The position numbers and the translations under genes were made by a program. The notes under the pieces are model-generated. The model saw only the letters and a program-made list of their open reading frames with translations, made no database searches and was not told the DNA's origin. From Burkholderia oklahomensis C6786 (lineage in GTDB: Bacteria > Pseudomonadota > Gammaproteobacteria > Burkholderiales > Burkholderiaceae): 64,000 bases of DNA. Location: assembly GCF_000959365.1 (NCBI RefSeq), contig NZ_CP009555.1, positions 2,604,001-2,668,000 of the forward strand, written 5' to 3'. Shown piece by piece: positions 48,551-57,770 of this stretch (position 1 is its first letter; every line of letters starts with the position of its first letter).

Positions 48551-49657
48551 TCACCGCTTCGGCTGCTGCTTGCGAATCACCATCCATCTCGGCGACTTGA
48601 ACCTGACGATGCTCACGTAGAGCCACACGTACGTGAGCGCGAACACGATCACGAACGCGAACAGGTGGATCGTGTGCTGCCAGAAGAGCGTCGCGGGAAT
48701 CACCGCGACGAGGCAGAGCAGCCACAGATACGGCGACGTCAGCGAGTTCCGGCGCGTCAGCTCGTGCGCAGTGCGCGCGCCGACCGCCCAGCGCATCAGC
48801 CGCTTGTAGACGAGCATGTGCAGGTGCACGCCGTCCGGAATGCCGGGCGACATGCCGCGGACGAACTTCTTCCGGTAGATCGAGAAGCAGGTCTCGAAGA
48901 TCGGATACATGAAGAGCAGCACCGGATACCACGCCGATACTTCGCGATGCCGCATCACGAGCGAAATCGCGAGCTCGGCGAGCATGAAGCCGATGAAGTA
49001 CGCGCCGCCGTCGCCGAGGAAGATGAGGCCCGCCGGGAAATTCCAGATGAAGAAGCCCATGATCGCGCCCATCATCACGATCGAGCCGGACATCACGACG
49101 GGATCGCCGACCTGGAACGCGACGTACGCGAGCGACGCGAACATCATGAACGCGACCATCGACGCGAGGCCGTTGAAGCCGTCGATGATGTTGACCGCGT
49201 TCGCGAGCGCGGCGACGGCGAGCACCGTGACCGCGGCCGAGATCGCCGCGTAGCCGAGCAGGAAATCGAGGGGCGGCACGCTGATGCGCGTGATCGCGAT
49301 GCCCATCAGCGCGAACGCGAGCGCCGCGGCCGCCATCGTGCAGACGAGCCGCACGGCGGGCGTGACCTTCTTCGTCAGATCCTCGATCAGGCCGGACGCG
49401 AATGCGGGCAGCCCGCACGCGGCGAGCCCGAGGATGCTGCCCGCGATGGCCGGATACTTGCGCGACAGCAGCGCCGTCGCGACCACGAGCCCGATCAGGA
49501 TGCCGATGCCGCCCACGCGGGGCACCGGCCGCGCATGGAATTTCTGCACGCCGGCAAGATCGTTGTCGATCGAGAATTTCTCGTGCAGGTGCGCATAGCG
49601 GACGATGAGCAGCGTGACGAGAAGCGAGACGATGAAGCCGACGGCGAAGCTGAGCAT
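48551..49657 (-). CDS. Second MraY/WecA-like glycosyl-phosphate transferase
   Basis: 368-aa polytopic membrane protein with about ten helices. Motifs of the family: KFHARPVPRVGGIGILIG, GLIEDL, NIIDGFNGLASM, FLGDGGAYFIGFMLAEL, and a loop with PGIPDGVHLHMLVYKRL in place of the usual HHR/HREHYYQR. It should load a sugar-1-phosphate onto undecaprenyl phosphate, with specificity different from WbiH. It belongs to a minus-strand group with galE, two glycosyltransferases and a flippase. Confidence 0.88.
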   Translation of the reverse strand: MLSFAVGFIVSLLVTLLIVRYAHLHEKFSIDNDLAGVQKFHARPVPRVGGIGILIGLVVATALLSRKYPAIAGSILGLAACGLPAFASGLIEDLTKKVTPAVRLVCTMAAAALAFALMGIAITRISVPPLDFLLGYAAISAAVTVLAVAALANAVNIIDGFNGLASMVAFMMFASLAYVAFQVGDPVVMSGSIVMMGAIMGFFIWNFPAGLIFLGDGGAYFIGFMLAELAISLVMRHREVSAWYPVLLFMYPIFETCFSIYRKKFVRGMSPGIPDGVHLHMLVYKRLMRWAVGARTAHELTRRNSLTSPYLWLLCLVAVIPATLFWQHTIHLFAFVIVFALTYVWLYVSIVRFKSPRWMVIRKQQPKR

Positions 49658-49684
49658 GGAGGTGCCCGGAAATTGGACAGCGGA

Positions 49685-50707
49685 TTATACAAAACCGCGC
49701 GGGTTGTTTTCCTGCCAGCGCCAGTGGTCCGCGCACATCCGATCGAGGTCGTATTCGGCTTTCCAGCCGATGGTCTCGGCCGCGGCGGCGGGGTTCGCGT
49801 AGCACTCGGCGACGTCGCCCGGGCGCCGCGCGACGAGCTCGTACGGCACCGGCCGCCCGGACGCCTCCTCGAACGCGCGCACGACTTCGAGCACGCTGTA
49901 GCCGCGACCCGTGCCGAGGTTGACGGTGAGGCTCGCGTCGCGCCGCTCGAGCGCGTCGAGGGCCGCGATGTGACCGCGCGCGAGGTCGACGACGTGGATG
50001 TAGTCGCGCACGCCGGTGCCGTCGGGCGTCGGGTAGTCGCTGCCGAACACGCGCAGCTTCTCGAGCTTGCCGACCGCGACCTGCGCGACGTACGGCATCA
50101 GGTTGTTCGGGATGCCGGCCGGGTCTTCGCCGATGAGGCCGCTCTCGTGCGCGCCGACCGGGTTGAAGTAGCGCAGCGTCGCGACGCGCCAGGCCGGATC
50201 GGCGATTTCGACGTCGCGCAGGATCTGCTCGGCCATCAGCTTCGTCTGGCCGTACGGGTTGGTCGCCGACAGCGGGAACGTCTCGTCGATCGGCGAGCGC
50301 TCGGGCACGCCGTACACGGTCGCCGACGAGCTGAACACGAACTGCTTGACGTTGCGCTCGCGCATGACCTTGAGCACGGCGAGCAGGCCGCCGAGGTTGT
50401 TCTGGTAGTACTCGAGCGGCTTCGCGACCGATTCGCCGACGGCCTTGAGCGCCGCGAAGTGGATCGTGCCGGTGATCGGGTGCGCATCGAACACCTTCGC
50501 GAGCGCGGCTTCGTCGCACACGTCGACCTGGTGGAACGCGGGCTGCCTGCCCGTGATCTGCTCGATGCGCCGCACGGACTCGGCCTTGCTGTTGACGAGG
50601 TTGTCGGCGATCACGACGTCGTAGCCGTGCTCGAGCAGCTCGACGGCGGTGTGCGAACCGATATAGCCTGCGCCGCCGGTGACGAGGATCGTGCCCTTCG
50701 TGCTCAT
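49685..50707 (-). CDS. UDP-glucose 4-epimerase
   Basis: 340-aa enzyme interconverting UDP-glucose and UDP-galactose (and perhaps their N-acetyl forms). [51 protein letters not shown] with the catalytic Tyr, and LRYFNPVGAHESGLIGEDPAGIPNNLMPY. Full length. It lies 27 bp from the next gene downstream and provides galactose-type donors for core or glycan assembly. Confidence 0.97.
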   Translation of the reverse strand: MSTKGTILVTGGAGYIGSHTAVELLEHGYDVVIADNLVNSKAESVRRIEQITGRQPAFHQVDVCDEAALAKVFDAHPITGTIHFAALKAVGESVAKPLEYYQNNLGGLLAVLKVMRERNVKQFVFSSSATVYGVPERSPIDETFPLSATNPYGQTKLMAEQILRDVEIADPAWRVATLRYFNPVGAHESGLIGEDPAGIPNNLMPYVAQVAVGKLEKLRVFGSDYPTPDGTGVRDYIHVVDLARGHIAALDALERRDASLTVNLGTGRGYSVLEVVRAFEEASGRPVPYELVARRPGDVAECYANPAAAAETIGWKAEYDLDRMCADHWRWQENNPRGFV

Positions 50708-50721
50708 TGCTGATTGCTCCG

Positions 50722-51858
50722 TCAAAGTGTGACGCCCGTCAGGGCGGAAATGGTCTGATGATACCGTTCGACGACCTTCGCTTCGTCGAATTCCTCGGCG
50801 ACCTTCTGCCTGCCGCGCTCGCCCATCGCGCGGCGCTCGGCCGCGCTCATGTCGAGCATCCGCGCGAGCTGCGCGGCGAGGCTCGCGCTGTCGCGCGCCG
50901 CGCACAGGAGGCCCGTGACGCCGTCGGCGACGACGTCGCGGCAGCCCGGCACGTCGGTCGCGACGATCGGGCGGCCCATCGCGGACGCCTCCATCAGCGT
51001 GCGCGGCACGCCTTCGCGATACGACGGCAGCACGACGCAGTCGGCATCGGCGATGTGCGGCCGCACGTCGTGCGCTTCGCCGAGATAGTCGATCACGCCT
51101 TCGTGCACCCACGCGTCGACATCGGCTTGCGGAATCGCGCTCGGGTTGTCGACGCCGACGGGGCCGAGCAGCGCGAAGCGCGCGTGCGGGTAGCGCGTGC
51201 GCAGCGCGCGCGCCGCGTCGACGTACTCGCGCACGCCCTTGTCCCACAGCAGGCGGCCGATCAGCACGAACGTGAACGTGTCGCGCTCGGGCAGCGGCGC
51301 GAGCGCGAACTGCTCGAGGTCGACGCCTTCGCCGTGCAGCAGGCGCGCGCGCTCCGGATGCGCGAGGAGCTGCGCGCGCGTGAACGTGTCGAGGTCGTCG
51401 CGGTTCAGGAACCAGACTTCGCGCGGGAAGCGGAACGCGAAGCGGTACAGCGTCTTGGCGACCTGCGCGGCGCGGCTCTTCTGGATGAACACGTAGCCGA
51501 GGCCCGTCGTCACCGCGATCGACGGCGCGCGCGCGAGCCACGCGGCGATCGAGCCGTAGATGTTCGGCTTGATCGTGTAATGGAACACGAGATCGGGCTT
51601 GATCTCCCGATAGTGCCGATAGAGCGCGGCGAGCGTGCGCAGGTCTTCGCGCGGGCTCGTGCCCTTCGATGCGACGGGCAGCGCCGCGTAGCGGCAGCCC
51701 ATCCGCACGAGCGGCTCGACCGTGCGGTCGCGAGGCGCGAGCACCGTCACCTGCGCGCCGCGCGCGATCAGCATGCGGATCAGGCCGTGCCGGTACGTAT
51801 AGATCGCCCACGCAGTATTGCAGACGAGGACGATGCGCGGGGCGGAAGCGGAACTCAT
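50722..51858 (-). CDS. GT4 family glycosyltransferase
   Basis: 378-aa GT-B enzyme. N-terminal VLVCNTAWAIYTYRHGLIRMLIARGAQV, GLGYVFIQKS (typical of family members similar to PglA/WbaZ-like hexosyltransferases), FVLIGRLLWDKGVREYVDAA, and the donor block VVLPSYREGVPRTLMEASAMGRPIVATDVPGCRD. Acceptor unknown. 14 bp upstream of galE in the minus-strand group. Confidence 0.92.
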   Translation of the reverse strand: MSSASAPRIVLVCNTAWAIYTYRHGLIRMLIARGAQVTVLAPRDRTVEPLVRMGCRYAALPVASKGTSPREDLRTLAALYRHYREIKPDLVFHYTIKPNIYGSIAAWLARAPSIAVTTGLGYVFIQKSRAAQVAKTLYRFAFRFPREVWFLNRDDLDTFTRAQLLAHPERARLLHGEGVDLEQFALAPLPERDTFTFVLIGRLLWDKGVREYVDAARALRTRYPHARFALLGPVGVDNPSAIPQADVDAWVHEGVIDYLGEAHDVRPHIADADCVVLPSYREGVPRTLMEASAMGRPIVATDVPGCRDVVADGVTGLLCAARDSASLAAQLARMLDMSAAERRAMGERGRQKVAEEFDEAKVVERYHQTISALTGVTL

Positions 51859-51913
51859 GTCGGGCTGAAAAAAATAATCGGACGCTCGGGCAAAAATGAC
51901 GGGGCGCGGTGCG

Positions 51914-52750
51914 TCACGCCGCGCCGCGCGGCGCGAACAGCAGGCGCTTCGCGCGCTGCAGCGTCGAGTAGGGCATTACAAAATGAAGCAGATTTTTCGC
52001 GACGCCGAGCCAATCGTAAGGATTGAGCGGATTGAAGTAATGGAGCGCCAGCGCGAGCGTCGACGCGATCTGCCTGCGCCGCTTCGTCGCGCTGATGCCG
52101 CCTTCGTTCAATTCGTAATACAAACCGAGCTCCGGCAAATTCGCGCAATCGTAGCGTTCCATTAACCGTAAAAAAAGATCGAGATCTTCCGCCGCGCGAT
52201 ATTTGATCCGGTAATTGCCGACCGCCTTGACCGCCGCGACGTCGAGCATCATCGACGGATGGACGAACGGCGAGCGGAAGAAGCGCGTGCGGCGCAGCGT
52301 CGCCGGATCGGCGGCGGGCGTCAGCATGAAGAGCGGGCGGCCGTCGCGCGACACAACCTGCGTCCACGTGCCGAGGCCCGCGACGTCCGGATGCGCATCG
52401 AAATACGCGCGCTGCTTCGCGAGCCGGCCGGGCGCGGCGAGGTCGCCCGCGTCGATGCGCGCAGCAAAGCGGAAGCCGCGCGCGGCGAGCGCGTCGATGC
52501 CGGCCGCGAGCGCGCGCTCGATCCCGCCGTTTCGCGGCATCCGCAGCACGTCGATCGCGAGGCCCGGCAGTTCGGGCGCGGCGATCGGCGGCGCGCTGCC
52601 GTCGTCGACGACGAGCACGTGCACGGGCGCGTCTTCGCGAAACGACATCAGCGTGCGCAGCAGATCGTCGTGCGCGTTGTACGCGGGAATCAGCACGGCG
52701 ACGTCGTCGAGCGGGCGGGCGGCGCCGGGCGTGGCGAGAGAGGGCGTCAT
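51914..52750 (-). CDS. GT2 family glycosyltransferase
   Basis: 278-aa inverting glycosyltransferase of the GT-A fold. VAVLIPAYNAHDDLLRTLMSF, VVDDGSAPPI, ARIDAGDLAAPGRLAKQ (in place of DXD), FVHPSMMLDV, and YRAAEDLDLFLRLME. ATG 52750 overlaps the flippase stop by 4 bp. C-terminal basic tail. Substrate not predictable. Confidence 0.9.
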   Translation of the reverse strand: MTPSLATPGAARPLDDVAVLIPAYNAHDDLLRTLMSFREDAPVHVLVVDDGSAPPIAAPELPGLAIDVLRMPRNGGIERALAAGIDALAARGFRFAARIDAGDLAAPGRLAKQRAYFDAHPDVAGLGTWTQVVSRDGRPLFMLTPAADPATLRRTRFFRSPFVHPSMMLDVAAVKAVGNYRIKYRAAEDLDLFLRLMERYDCANLPELGLYYELNEGGISATKRRRQIASTLALALHYFNPLNPYDWLGVAKNLLHFVMPYSTLQRAKRLLFAPRGAA

Positions 52751-54006
52751 GGGCGCAGCTTCAGGCGGATGTAATAGAAATTGATCGACGAGGCGGCGAG
52801 ATAGCCGGCGGCGAGGCCCGCGAGCGCGCCGTAGAGGCCGAGCGCGGGAATCGCGATCAGGTTGACGAGCGCGGCGAGCGCGAGCGCCATCGACCATTTC
52901 GCGAGCAGTACGAACTTCGCCTGATACTTGAGCACGACGAGATTGCCGATCGCCTCGATGCCGGCCGGCACCGACAGCCACACCGCCCAGCGGAACACGT
53001 CGACCGACGTCTCGAAGCCGGGGCCGAACACCTTGCGGATGATGAAGCCCGCGAGCAGGTCGAGCACGAGCGCGCCCGCGATCATCAGCGCGGCCGTCAT
53101 GCCGATGAGGCGCCACACGTTGCGGCGCAGCTGCAGCGCGTCCTGCACGCGGTAGACGAACGCGGGCGCGATCGTCTGCGCGAGCATCAGCGCGAGCGTG
53201 ATCCAGTTCTCGTTCAGCTGCTGCGCGGCCGCGTAGCGGCCGAGCTCGGCGAACGACACGTAGCGCTCGAGCATCAGCCGGTCGAGCTTCAGGAACAGGT
53301 ACATGCAGACGAGGCCGAGCCAGAATACGGTGCCCGTCGTCGCGAACTCGCGCACGAGCGGCCGCTCGACGTGCCAGCCGAGCGCACCGCCGTTGCGGCT
53401 GCGGTAATACCAGATCAGCGCGGCCGCGATCGCCGCGGCTTCGAGCGCCCACAGCCAGCCGAAGCGCGCGGGCGCGGTGCCCGCGCGTACGAGGAGCCAC
53501 ACGAGCGCCATCTTCGCGAGCGCGGACGCGATGCTCGCGAGCAACTGCGGCTTGCTGTACGTCATGCTCTGCAGCCACGCGTTGACTATGCCGACGAACG
53601 GCTCGCGCAGCACGAGCGTGACCGCGAGCCCGGCCAGCATCGCGCCGACGAGCGGATCGAACGCGCCCGCGGCGATCGCCGCCCATGTGAGCGCGAGCGC
53701 CGCGACCGACACGGCGAAGCGCAGCGCGAACGCGCTGCCGAGCACGGCGCCCAGTTGCGCGCCCGCGCGCTGGACGATCGTCGGCACGAGGATCTCCGCG
53801 CCGCAGACCCACGTGAGCGGTGCGAGGACGAGGAGGAGCGTGTTCGCGTATTGCCATTTGCCGAACGCTTCAGGGCCGAAGTAGCGGGCGAGGAGGCCGC
53901 TCACGACGATCGCGACGCCGATCTGCGTGACGCGTTCGACGCCGAGCCACGCGAGGTTCGCGACGGCCTTCGCGACGTCGGGATTCGAAAGCCTGGATTT
54001 CAGCAT
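52747..54006 (-). CDS. Wzx-type oligosaccharide flippase / MATE-like exporter
   Basis: 419-aa polytopic inner-membrane protein, about 12 helices, of the MOP superfamily, translocating undecaprenyl-linked oligosaccharide to the periplasm. NLAWLGVERVTQIGVAIVVSGLLARYFGPEAFGKWQYANTLLLVLAPL is the conserved first-helix region. The start MLKSRLSNP is preferred; a longer form from 54081 has an extra hydrophilic leader. It sits with a WecA-like transferase although the main O-antigen exporter here is the ABC type, so it may serve another glycan. Confidence 0.88.
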   Translation of the reverse strand: MLKSRLSNPDVAKAVANLAWLGVERVTQIGVAIVVSGLLARYFGPEAFGKWQYANTLLLVLAPLTWVCGAEILVPTIVQRAGAQLGAVLGSAFALRFAVSVAALALTWAAIAAGAFDPLVGAMLAGLAVTLVLREPFVGIVNAWLQSMTYSKPQLLASIASALAKMALVWLLVRAGTAPARFGWLWALEAAAIAAALIWYYRSRNGGALGWHVERPLVREFATTGTVFWLGLVCMYLFLKLDRLMLERYVSFAELGRYAAAQQLNENWITLALMLAQTIAPAFVYRVQDALQLRRNVWRLIGMTAALMIAGALVLDLLAGFIIRKVFGPGFETSVDVFRWAVWLSVPAGIEAIGNLVVLKYQAKFVLLAKWSMALALAALVNLIAIPALGLYGALAGLAAGYLAASSINFYYIRLKLRP

Positions 54007-54262
54007 GGCGCGCAGCGGGAAAACGTGCGCGAGATGACCGGGCCGGCCGTCCGCGGGAGCGGTTTTGCTGCGATGAAGCATTCAGGCATTAAAATGGGCG
54101 CGATCGGCGTAGCTGAAACCAGCGATTATAAGTTGGATCGGATTCGCTTCCGGCATCGGCAGTGCCATGCGTTGCCCCGCGCCGGTCGGTTCGGGCGATG
54201 ATTTTTTACACATTCGCGTTGAGGCGGCCAAAATTTTTATGGACGACACAGAGAGTGAATCG

Positions 54263-55657
54263 ATGATCTCCCAATCCATCTTCAAGGCATACGATATTCG
54301 GGGCGTGATCGGCAAGACGCTCGACGCCGGCGTCGCGCACGCGATCGGCCGCGCGTTCGGCAGCGAGGTGCGCGCGCAGGGCGGCGATGCGGTCGTCGTC
54401 GCGCGCGACGGTCGCCTGTCGGGCCCCGAGCTCGTCGGCGCGCTCGCGGAAGGGCTGCGCGCATCGGGTGTCGACGTCGTCGACGTCGGCATGGTGCCGA
54501 CGCCCGTCGGCTATTTCGCGGCAAGCGTGCCGCTCGCGCTCGCGAACGGCGAGCGCCGGATCGACTCGTGCATCGTCGTCACGGGCAGCCACAATCCGCC
54601 GGATTACAACGGCTTCAAGATGGTGCTGCGCGGCGCCGCGATCTACGGCGACCAGATCCAGGCCCTCTACCGGCGCATCGTCGACGCGCGCTTCGAGACC
54701 GGCAGCGGCTCGTATGAGCAATACGACGTCGCCGATCAATACGTCGAGCGCATCGTCGGCGACATCGAGCTCGCGCGGCCGCTGAAGCTCGTCGTCGATG
54801 CGGGCAACGGCGTCGCGGGCCCGCTCGCGACGCGCCTGTTCAAGGCGCTCGGCTGCGAGCTCGTCGAGCTCTTCACCGACATCGACGGCGACTTCCCGAA
54901 CCACCACCCGGATCCGGCGCACCCGGAGAACCTGCAGGACGTGATCGCGAAGCTGAAGGAAACCGATGCCGAGATCGGTTTCGCGTTCGACGGCGACGGC
55001 GATCGTCTCGGCGTCGTCACGAAGGACGGCCAGATCATCTATCCGGATCGCCAGCTGATGCTGTTCGCCGAGGAAGTGCTGTCGCGCAACCCGGGCGCGC
55101 AGATCATCTACGACGTGAAGTGCACGCGCAATCTCGCGCACTGGGTGCGCGAGAAGGGCGGCGAGCCGCTGATGTGGAAGACGGGCCACTCGCTCGTGAA
55201 GGCGAAGCTGCGCGAAACGGGCGCGCCGCTCGCGGGCGAGATGAGCGGCCACGTGTTCTTCAAGGATCGCTGGTACGGCTTCGACGACGGCCTCTACACC
55301 GGCGCGCGCCTGCTCGAGATCCTCGCGCGCGTCGCGGATCCTAGCGCGCTCCTGAACGGCCTGCCGAACGCGGTGTCGACGCCCGAGCTGCAACTGAAGC
55401 TCGAGGAAGGCGAGAACGTGAAGCTGATCGACAAGCTGCGCGCCGACGCGAAGTTCGACGGCGCCGACGAGGTCGTGACGATCGACGGCCTGCGCGTCGA
55501 GTATCCGGACGGCTTCGGCCTCGCGCGCTCGTCGAACACGACGCCCGTCGTCGTGCTGCGCTTCGAGGCGACGACCGAAGCGGCGCTCGCGCGAATCCAG
55601 GACGACTTCCGGCGTGCACTGAAGGCGGCGAAGCCGGACGCGAACCTGCCGTTCTGA
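54263..55657 (+). CDS. Phosphomannomutase / phosphoglucomutase
   Basis: 464-aa alpha-D-phosphohexomutase of the AlgC type, interconverting 6- and 1-phosphates of mannose (and glucose). N-terminal ISQSIFKAYDIRGVIG, active-site Ser in TGSHNPPDYNGFKMV, metal loop FDGDGDRLGVVTKDG, sugar loop GEMSGHVFFKDRW, phosphate-binding RSSNTTPVVVLRFE. Length equals AlgC. It supplies mannose-1-phosphate to ManC. The gene is divergent from the flippase and ends before a hairpin terminator. Confidence 0.96.
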   Translation: MISQSIFKAYDIRGVIGKTLDAGVAHAIGRAFGSEVRAQGGDAVVVARDGRLSGPELVGALAEGLRASGVDVVDVGMVPTPVGYFAASVPLALANGERRIDSCIVVTGSHNPPDYNGFKMVLRGAAIYGDQIQALYRRIVDARFETGSGSYEQYDVADQYVERIVGDIELARPLKLVVDAGNGVAGPLATRLFKALGCELVELFTDIDGDFPNHHPDPAHPENLQDVIAKLKETDAEIGFAFDGDGDRLGVVTKDGQIIYPDRQLMLFAEEVLSRNPGAQIIYDVKCTRNLAHWVREKGGEPLMWKTGHSLVKAKLRETGAPLAGEMSGHVFFKDRWYGFDDGLYTGARLLEILARVADPSALLNGLPNAVSTPELQLKLEEGENVKLIDKLRADAKFDGADEVVTIDGLRVEYPDGFGLARSSNTTPVVVLRFEATTEAALARIQDDFRRALKAAKPDANLPF

Positions 55658-55724
55658 GCTTGACTTCGGCGCTTCGCGCCGCGCGGGCGGCATGGCCGGC
55701 CTTGCGCTGACGCAAGCCTTGTCG

Positions 55725-55761
55725 AAAAAGCGGCGACGCACTCGTGCGTTCGCCGCTTTTT
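55725..55761. terminator. manB terminator
   Basis: Stem AAAAAGCGGCG...CGCCGCTTTTT with an inner CGCAC/GTGCG helix and a small bulge, ending in a T-run. Located 68 bp after the phosphomannomutase stop and about 80 bp before waaC. Confidence 0.8.
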
Positions 55762-55837
55762 GTCTGTGCCGGCCGCCCGGCGCGATAAAATCCGTCCTTT
55801 CGGCCAGTGCCGGCGGCTGCCGGCCATCTCTTTCAGC

Positions 55838-56833
55838 GTGCAAAAAATTCTGATCGTGCGCGTGTCGTCGCTAGGCGACGTCGTGCATAACATGCCGGTG
55901 ATCGCCGACATTCGCCGGCGTCATCCCGATGCGCAGATCGACTGGCTCGTCGAGGAAGGCTTCGCCGACCTCGTGCGGCTCGTCGACGGCGTGCGCAACG
56001 TGCTGCCGTTCTCGCTGCGGCGCTGGCGCAAGCATCTGGGCTCGTCCGCGACGTGGCGCGAGATCCGCGCGTTCCGGCGGCGCCTCGCGGCAGAGCGCTA
56101 CGACCTCGTGATCGACTGCCAGGGGCTCATCAAGACCGCATGGGTCGCGAGCTGGGCGCGCGGGCCGCTCGTCGGCCTCGGCAACCGCACCGACGGCGCC
56201 GGCTACGAGTGGCCGGTGCGCTTCTTCTATGGCAAGCGCGTGCCGATCGCGCCGCGCACGCACGTCGTCGAGCGTTCGCGGCAGCTCGTCGCGGCCGCGC
56301 TCGGCGATCCCGCGCCGACGCCCGACGATTCGATCGACTTCGGCCTCGACACGCGCGGCGCGTCGCGTGCGCTCGCGTCGCTCGAACTGAACCTGCCGGT
56401 GCCGTACGTCGTGTTCGTCCATGCGACGTCGCGCGCCGACAAGCAATGGCCCGACGACGCATGGATCGCCCTCGGCGAAGCGCTCGTGCGGCGTGGCGCG
56501 TCGCTCGTGCTGCCGTGGGGCAGCGACGCCGAGCGCGCGACGAGCGAGCGCCTCGCGAAGGCGTTCGGCGCGGCGGCGATCGTGCCGCCGAAGCTGTCGC
56601 TGCCCGCGGTCGTCGGCCTCATCGACGGCGCGGCGGCGACGGTCGGCGTCGACACGGGCCTCGTCCACATCGCGGCGGCGCTGAAGCGTCCGACGGTCGA
56701 ACTGTACAATTTCGCGACAGCCTGGCGCACGGGCGGCTACTGGTCGCCCGACATCGTCAATCTCGGCACCGCCGGCGCGCCGCCGTCCCTTTCGCAGGTG
56801 AAGGACGCACTCGCGTCGTTCGGCCTCTTGTAA
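55838..56833 (+). CDS. Lipopolysaccharide heptosyltransferase I
   Basis: 331-aa GT9 enzyme adding the first L-glycero-D-manno-heptose to Kdo in the inner core. It opens VQKILIVRVSSLGDVVHNMPVIADIRRRHP, the family hallmark; also VIDCQGLIKTA, FVHATSRADKQWPDDAW and VGVDTGLVHIAAALKRPTVELY. The start is GTG 55838; an upstream extension is not conserved-looking. It is followed at 15 bp by the Kdo hydroxylase gene and then waaA. Confidence 0.95.
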   Translation: MQKILIVRVSSLGDVVHNMPVIADIRRRHPDAQIDWLVEEGFADLVRLVDGVRNVLPFSLRRWRKHLGSSATWREIRAFRRRLAAERYDLVIDCQGLIKTAWVASWARGPLVGLGNRTDGAGYEWPVRFFYGKRVPIAPRTHVVERSRQLVAAALGDPAPTPDDSIDFGLDTRGASRALASLELNLPVPYVVFVHATSRADKQWPDDAWIALGEALVRRGASLVLPWGSDAERATSERLAKAFGAAAIVPPKLSLPAVVGLIDGAAATVGVDTGLVHIAAALKRPTVELYNFATAWRTGGYWSPDIVNLGTAGAPPSLSQVKDALASFGLL

Positions 56834-56848
56834 TCCCGACAGGCGATC

Positions 56849-57733
56849 ATGAGCGAATCCCAGATCATCGAAATAGCGTCCGCCGACTGGAGCGGGCAAC
56901 AACTGTCCGTGCCGCGCGAGCAGCTGCTCGGCGGCCTCGAGGACGGCAAGGTGCTGTTCTTTCCGCATTTGCGCTTCGCGATCGAAGGCGGCGAGGAAGC
57001 GCTCCTCGATCCCGCGCTCGCCGATCCGAAACGCAAGAACATCAGTCTCGCGCCGAGCGGCGGCGCGCTCGCCGGCGTGGTCGGCGACGCCGTCACGCAA
57101 TCGGCCGTGCGCGCGCTGATCGCGCGCTTCCAGAAGCAGGCGGGCACGCTCGTCGACGGGCTCTTTCCCGAGTACCGCGGCAAGCTGCGGGTCGCGCCGA
57201 CGAGCCTGCGCCTGATGCAGGTCGAGACGCGCCAGACGTCGTGGCGCAAGGACGACAGCCGCCTGCACGTCGACGCGTTTCCGTCGCGGCCGAACTACGG
57301 CGAGCGGATCCTGCGCGTGTTCACGAACGTGAATCCGGCGGGCGTGCCTCGCGTGTGGCGCGTCGGCGAGCCGTTCGAGGACGTCGCGAAGCGCTTCCTG
57401 CCGCGCATCAAGCCGCAGTTGCCGGGCGCCGCGTGGCTGCTCGAGTTGCTGCACGTGACGAAGACGCGCCGCAGTGCGTACGATCACCTGATGCTGAACC
57501 TGCATGACAGCATGAAGGCCGATCTCGACTATCAGAAGCACAGCCCGCAGCAGACGATGCCGTTCCCGTCGGGCAGCGTGTGGGTCTGCTTCTCCGATCA
57601 GGCGTCGCACGCGGTGATGTCCGGCCAGTTCATGCTCGAGCAGACCTTCTTCCTGCCGGTCGGCGCGATGGCCCATCCGGAGCGCGCGCCGCTCGGCATT
57701 CTCGAACGCCTGCAGGGCAGGGCCCTCGTTTGA
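56849..57733 (+). CDS. Kdo 3-hydroxylase
   Basis: 294-aa Fe(II)/2-oxoglutarate-dependent dioxygenase that hydroxylates Kdo to Ko in the LPS inner core, as shown for KdoO of Burkholderia ambifaria and Yersinia pestis. The HxD iron motif is visible in RLHVDAFPSRPNYGERILRVF, with a distal His in DQASHAVMSGQFMLEQT. No signal peptide, so it acts at the cytoplasmic face. Lies between waaC and waaA, which supports the call. Confidence 0.88.
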   Translation: MSESQIIEIASADWSGQQLSVPREQLLGGLEDGKVLFFPHLRFAIEGGEEALLDPALADPKRKNISLAPSGGALAGVVGDAVTQSAVRALIARFQKQAGTLVDGLFPEYRGKLRVAPTSLRLMQVETRQTSWRKDDSRLHVDAFPSRPNYGERILRVFTNVNPAGVPRVWRVGEPFEDVAKRFLPRIKPQLPGAAWLLELLHVTKTRRSAYDHLMLNLHDSMKADLDYQKHSPQQTMPFPSGSVWVCFSDQASHAVMSGQFMLEQTFFLPVGAMAHPERAPLGILERLQGRALV

Positions 57734-57770
57734 GCGCGCGCGACGTTTTCATCGCCGGAGCTGCCGCGCG

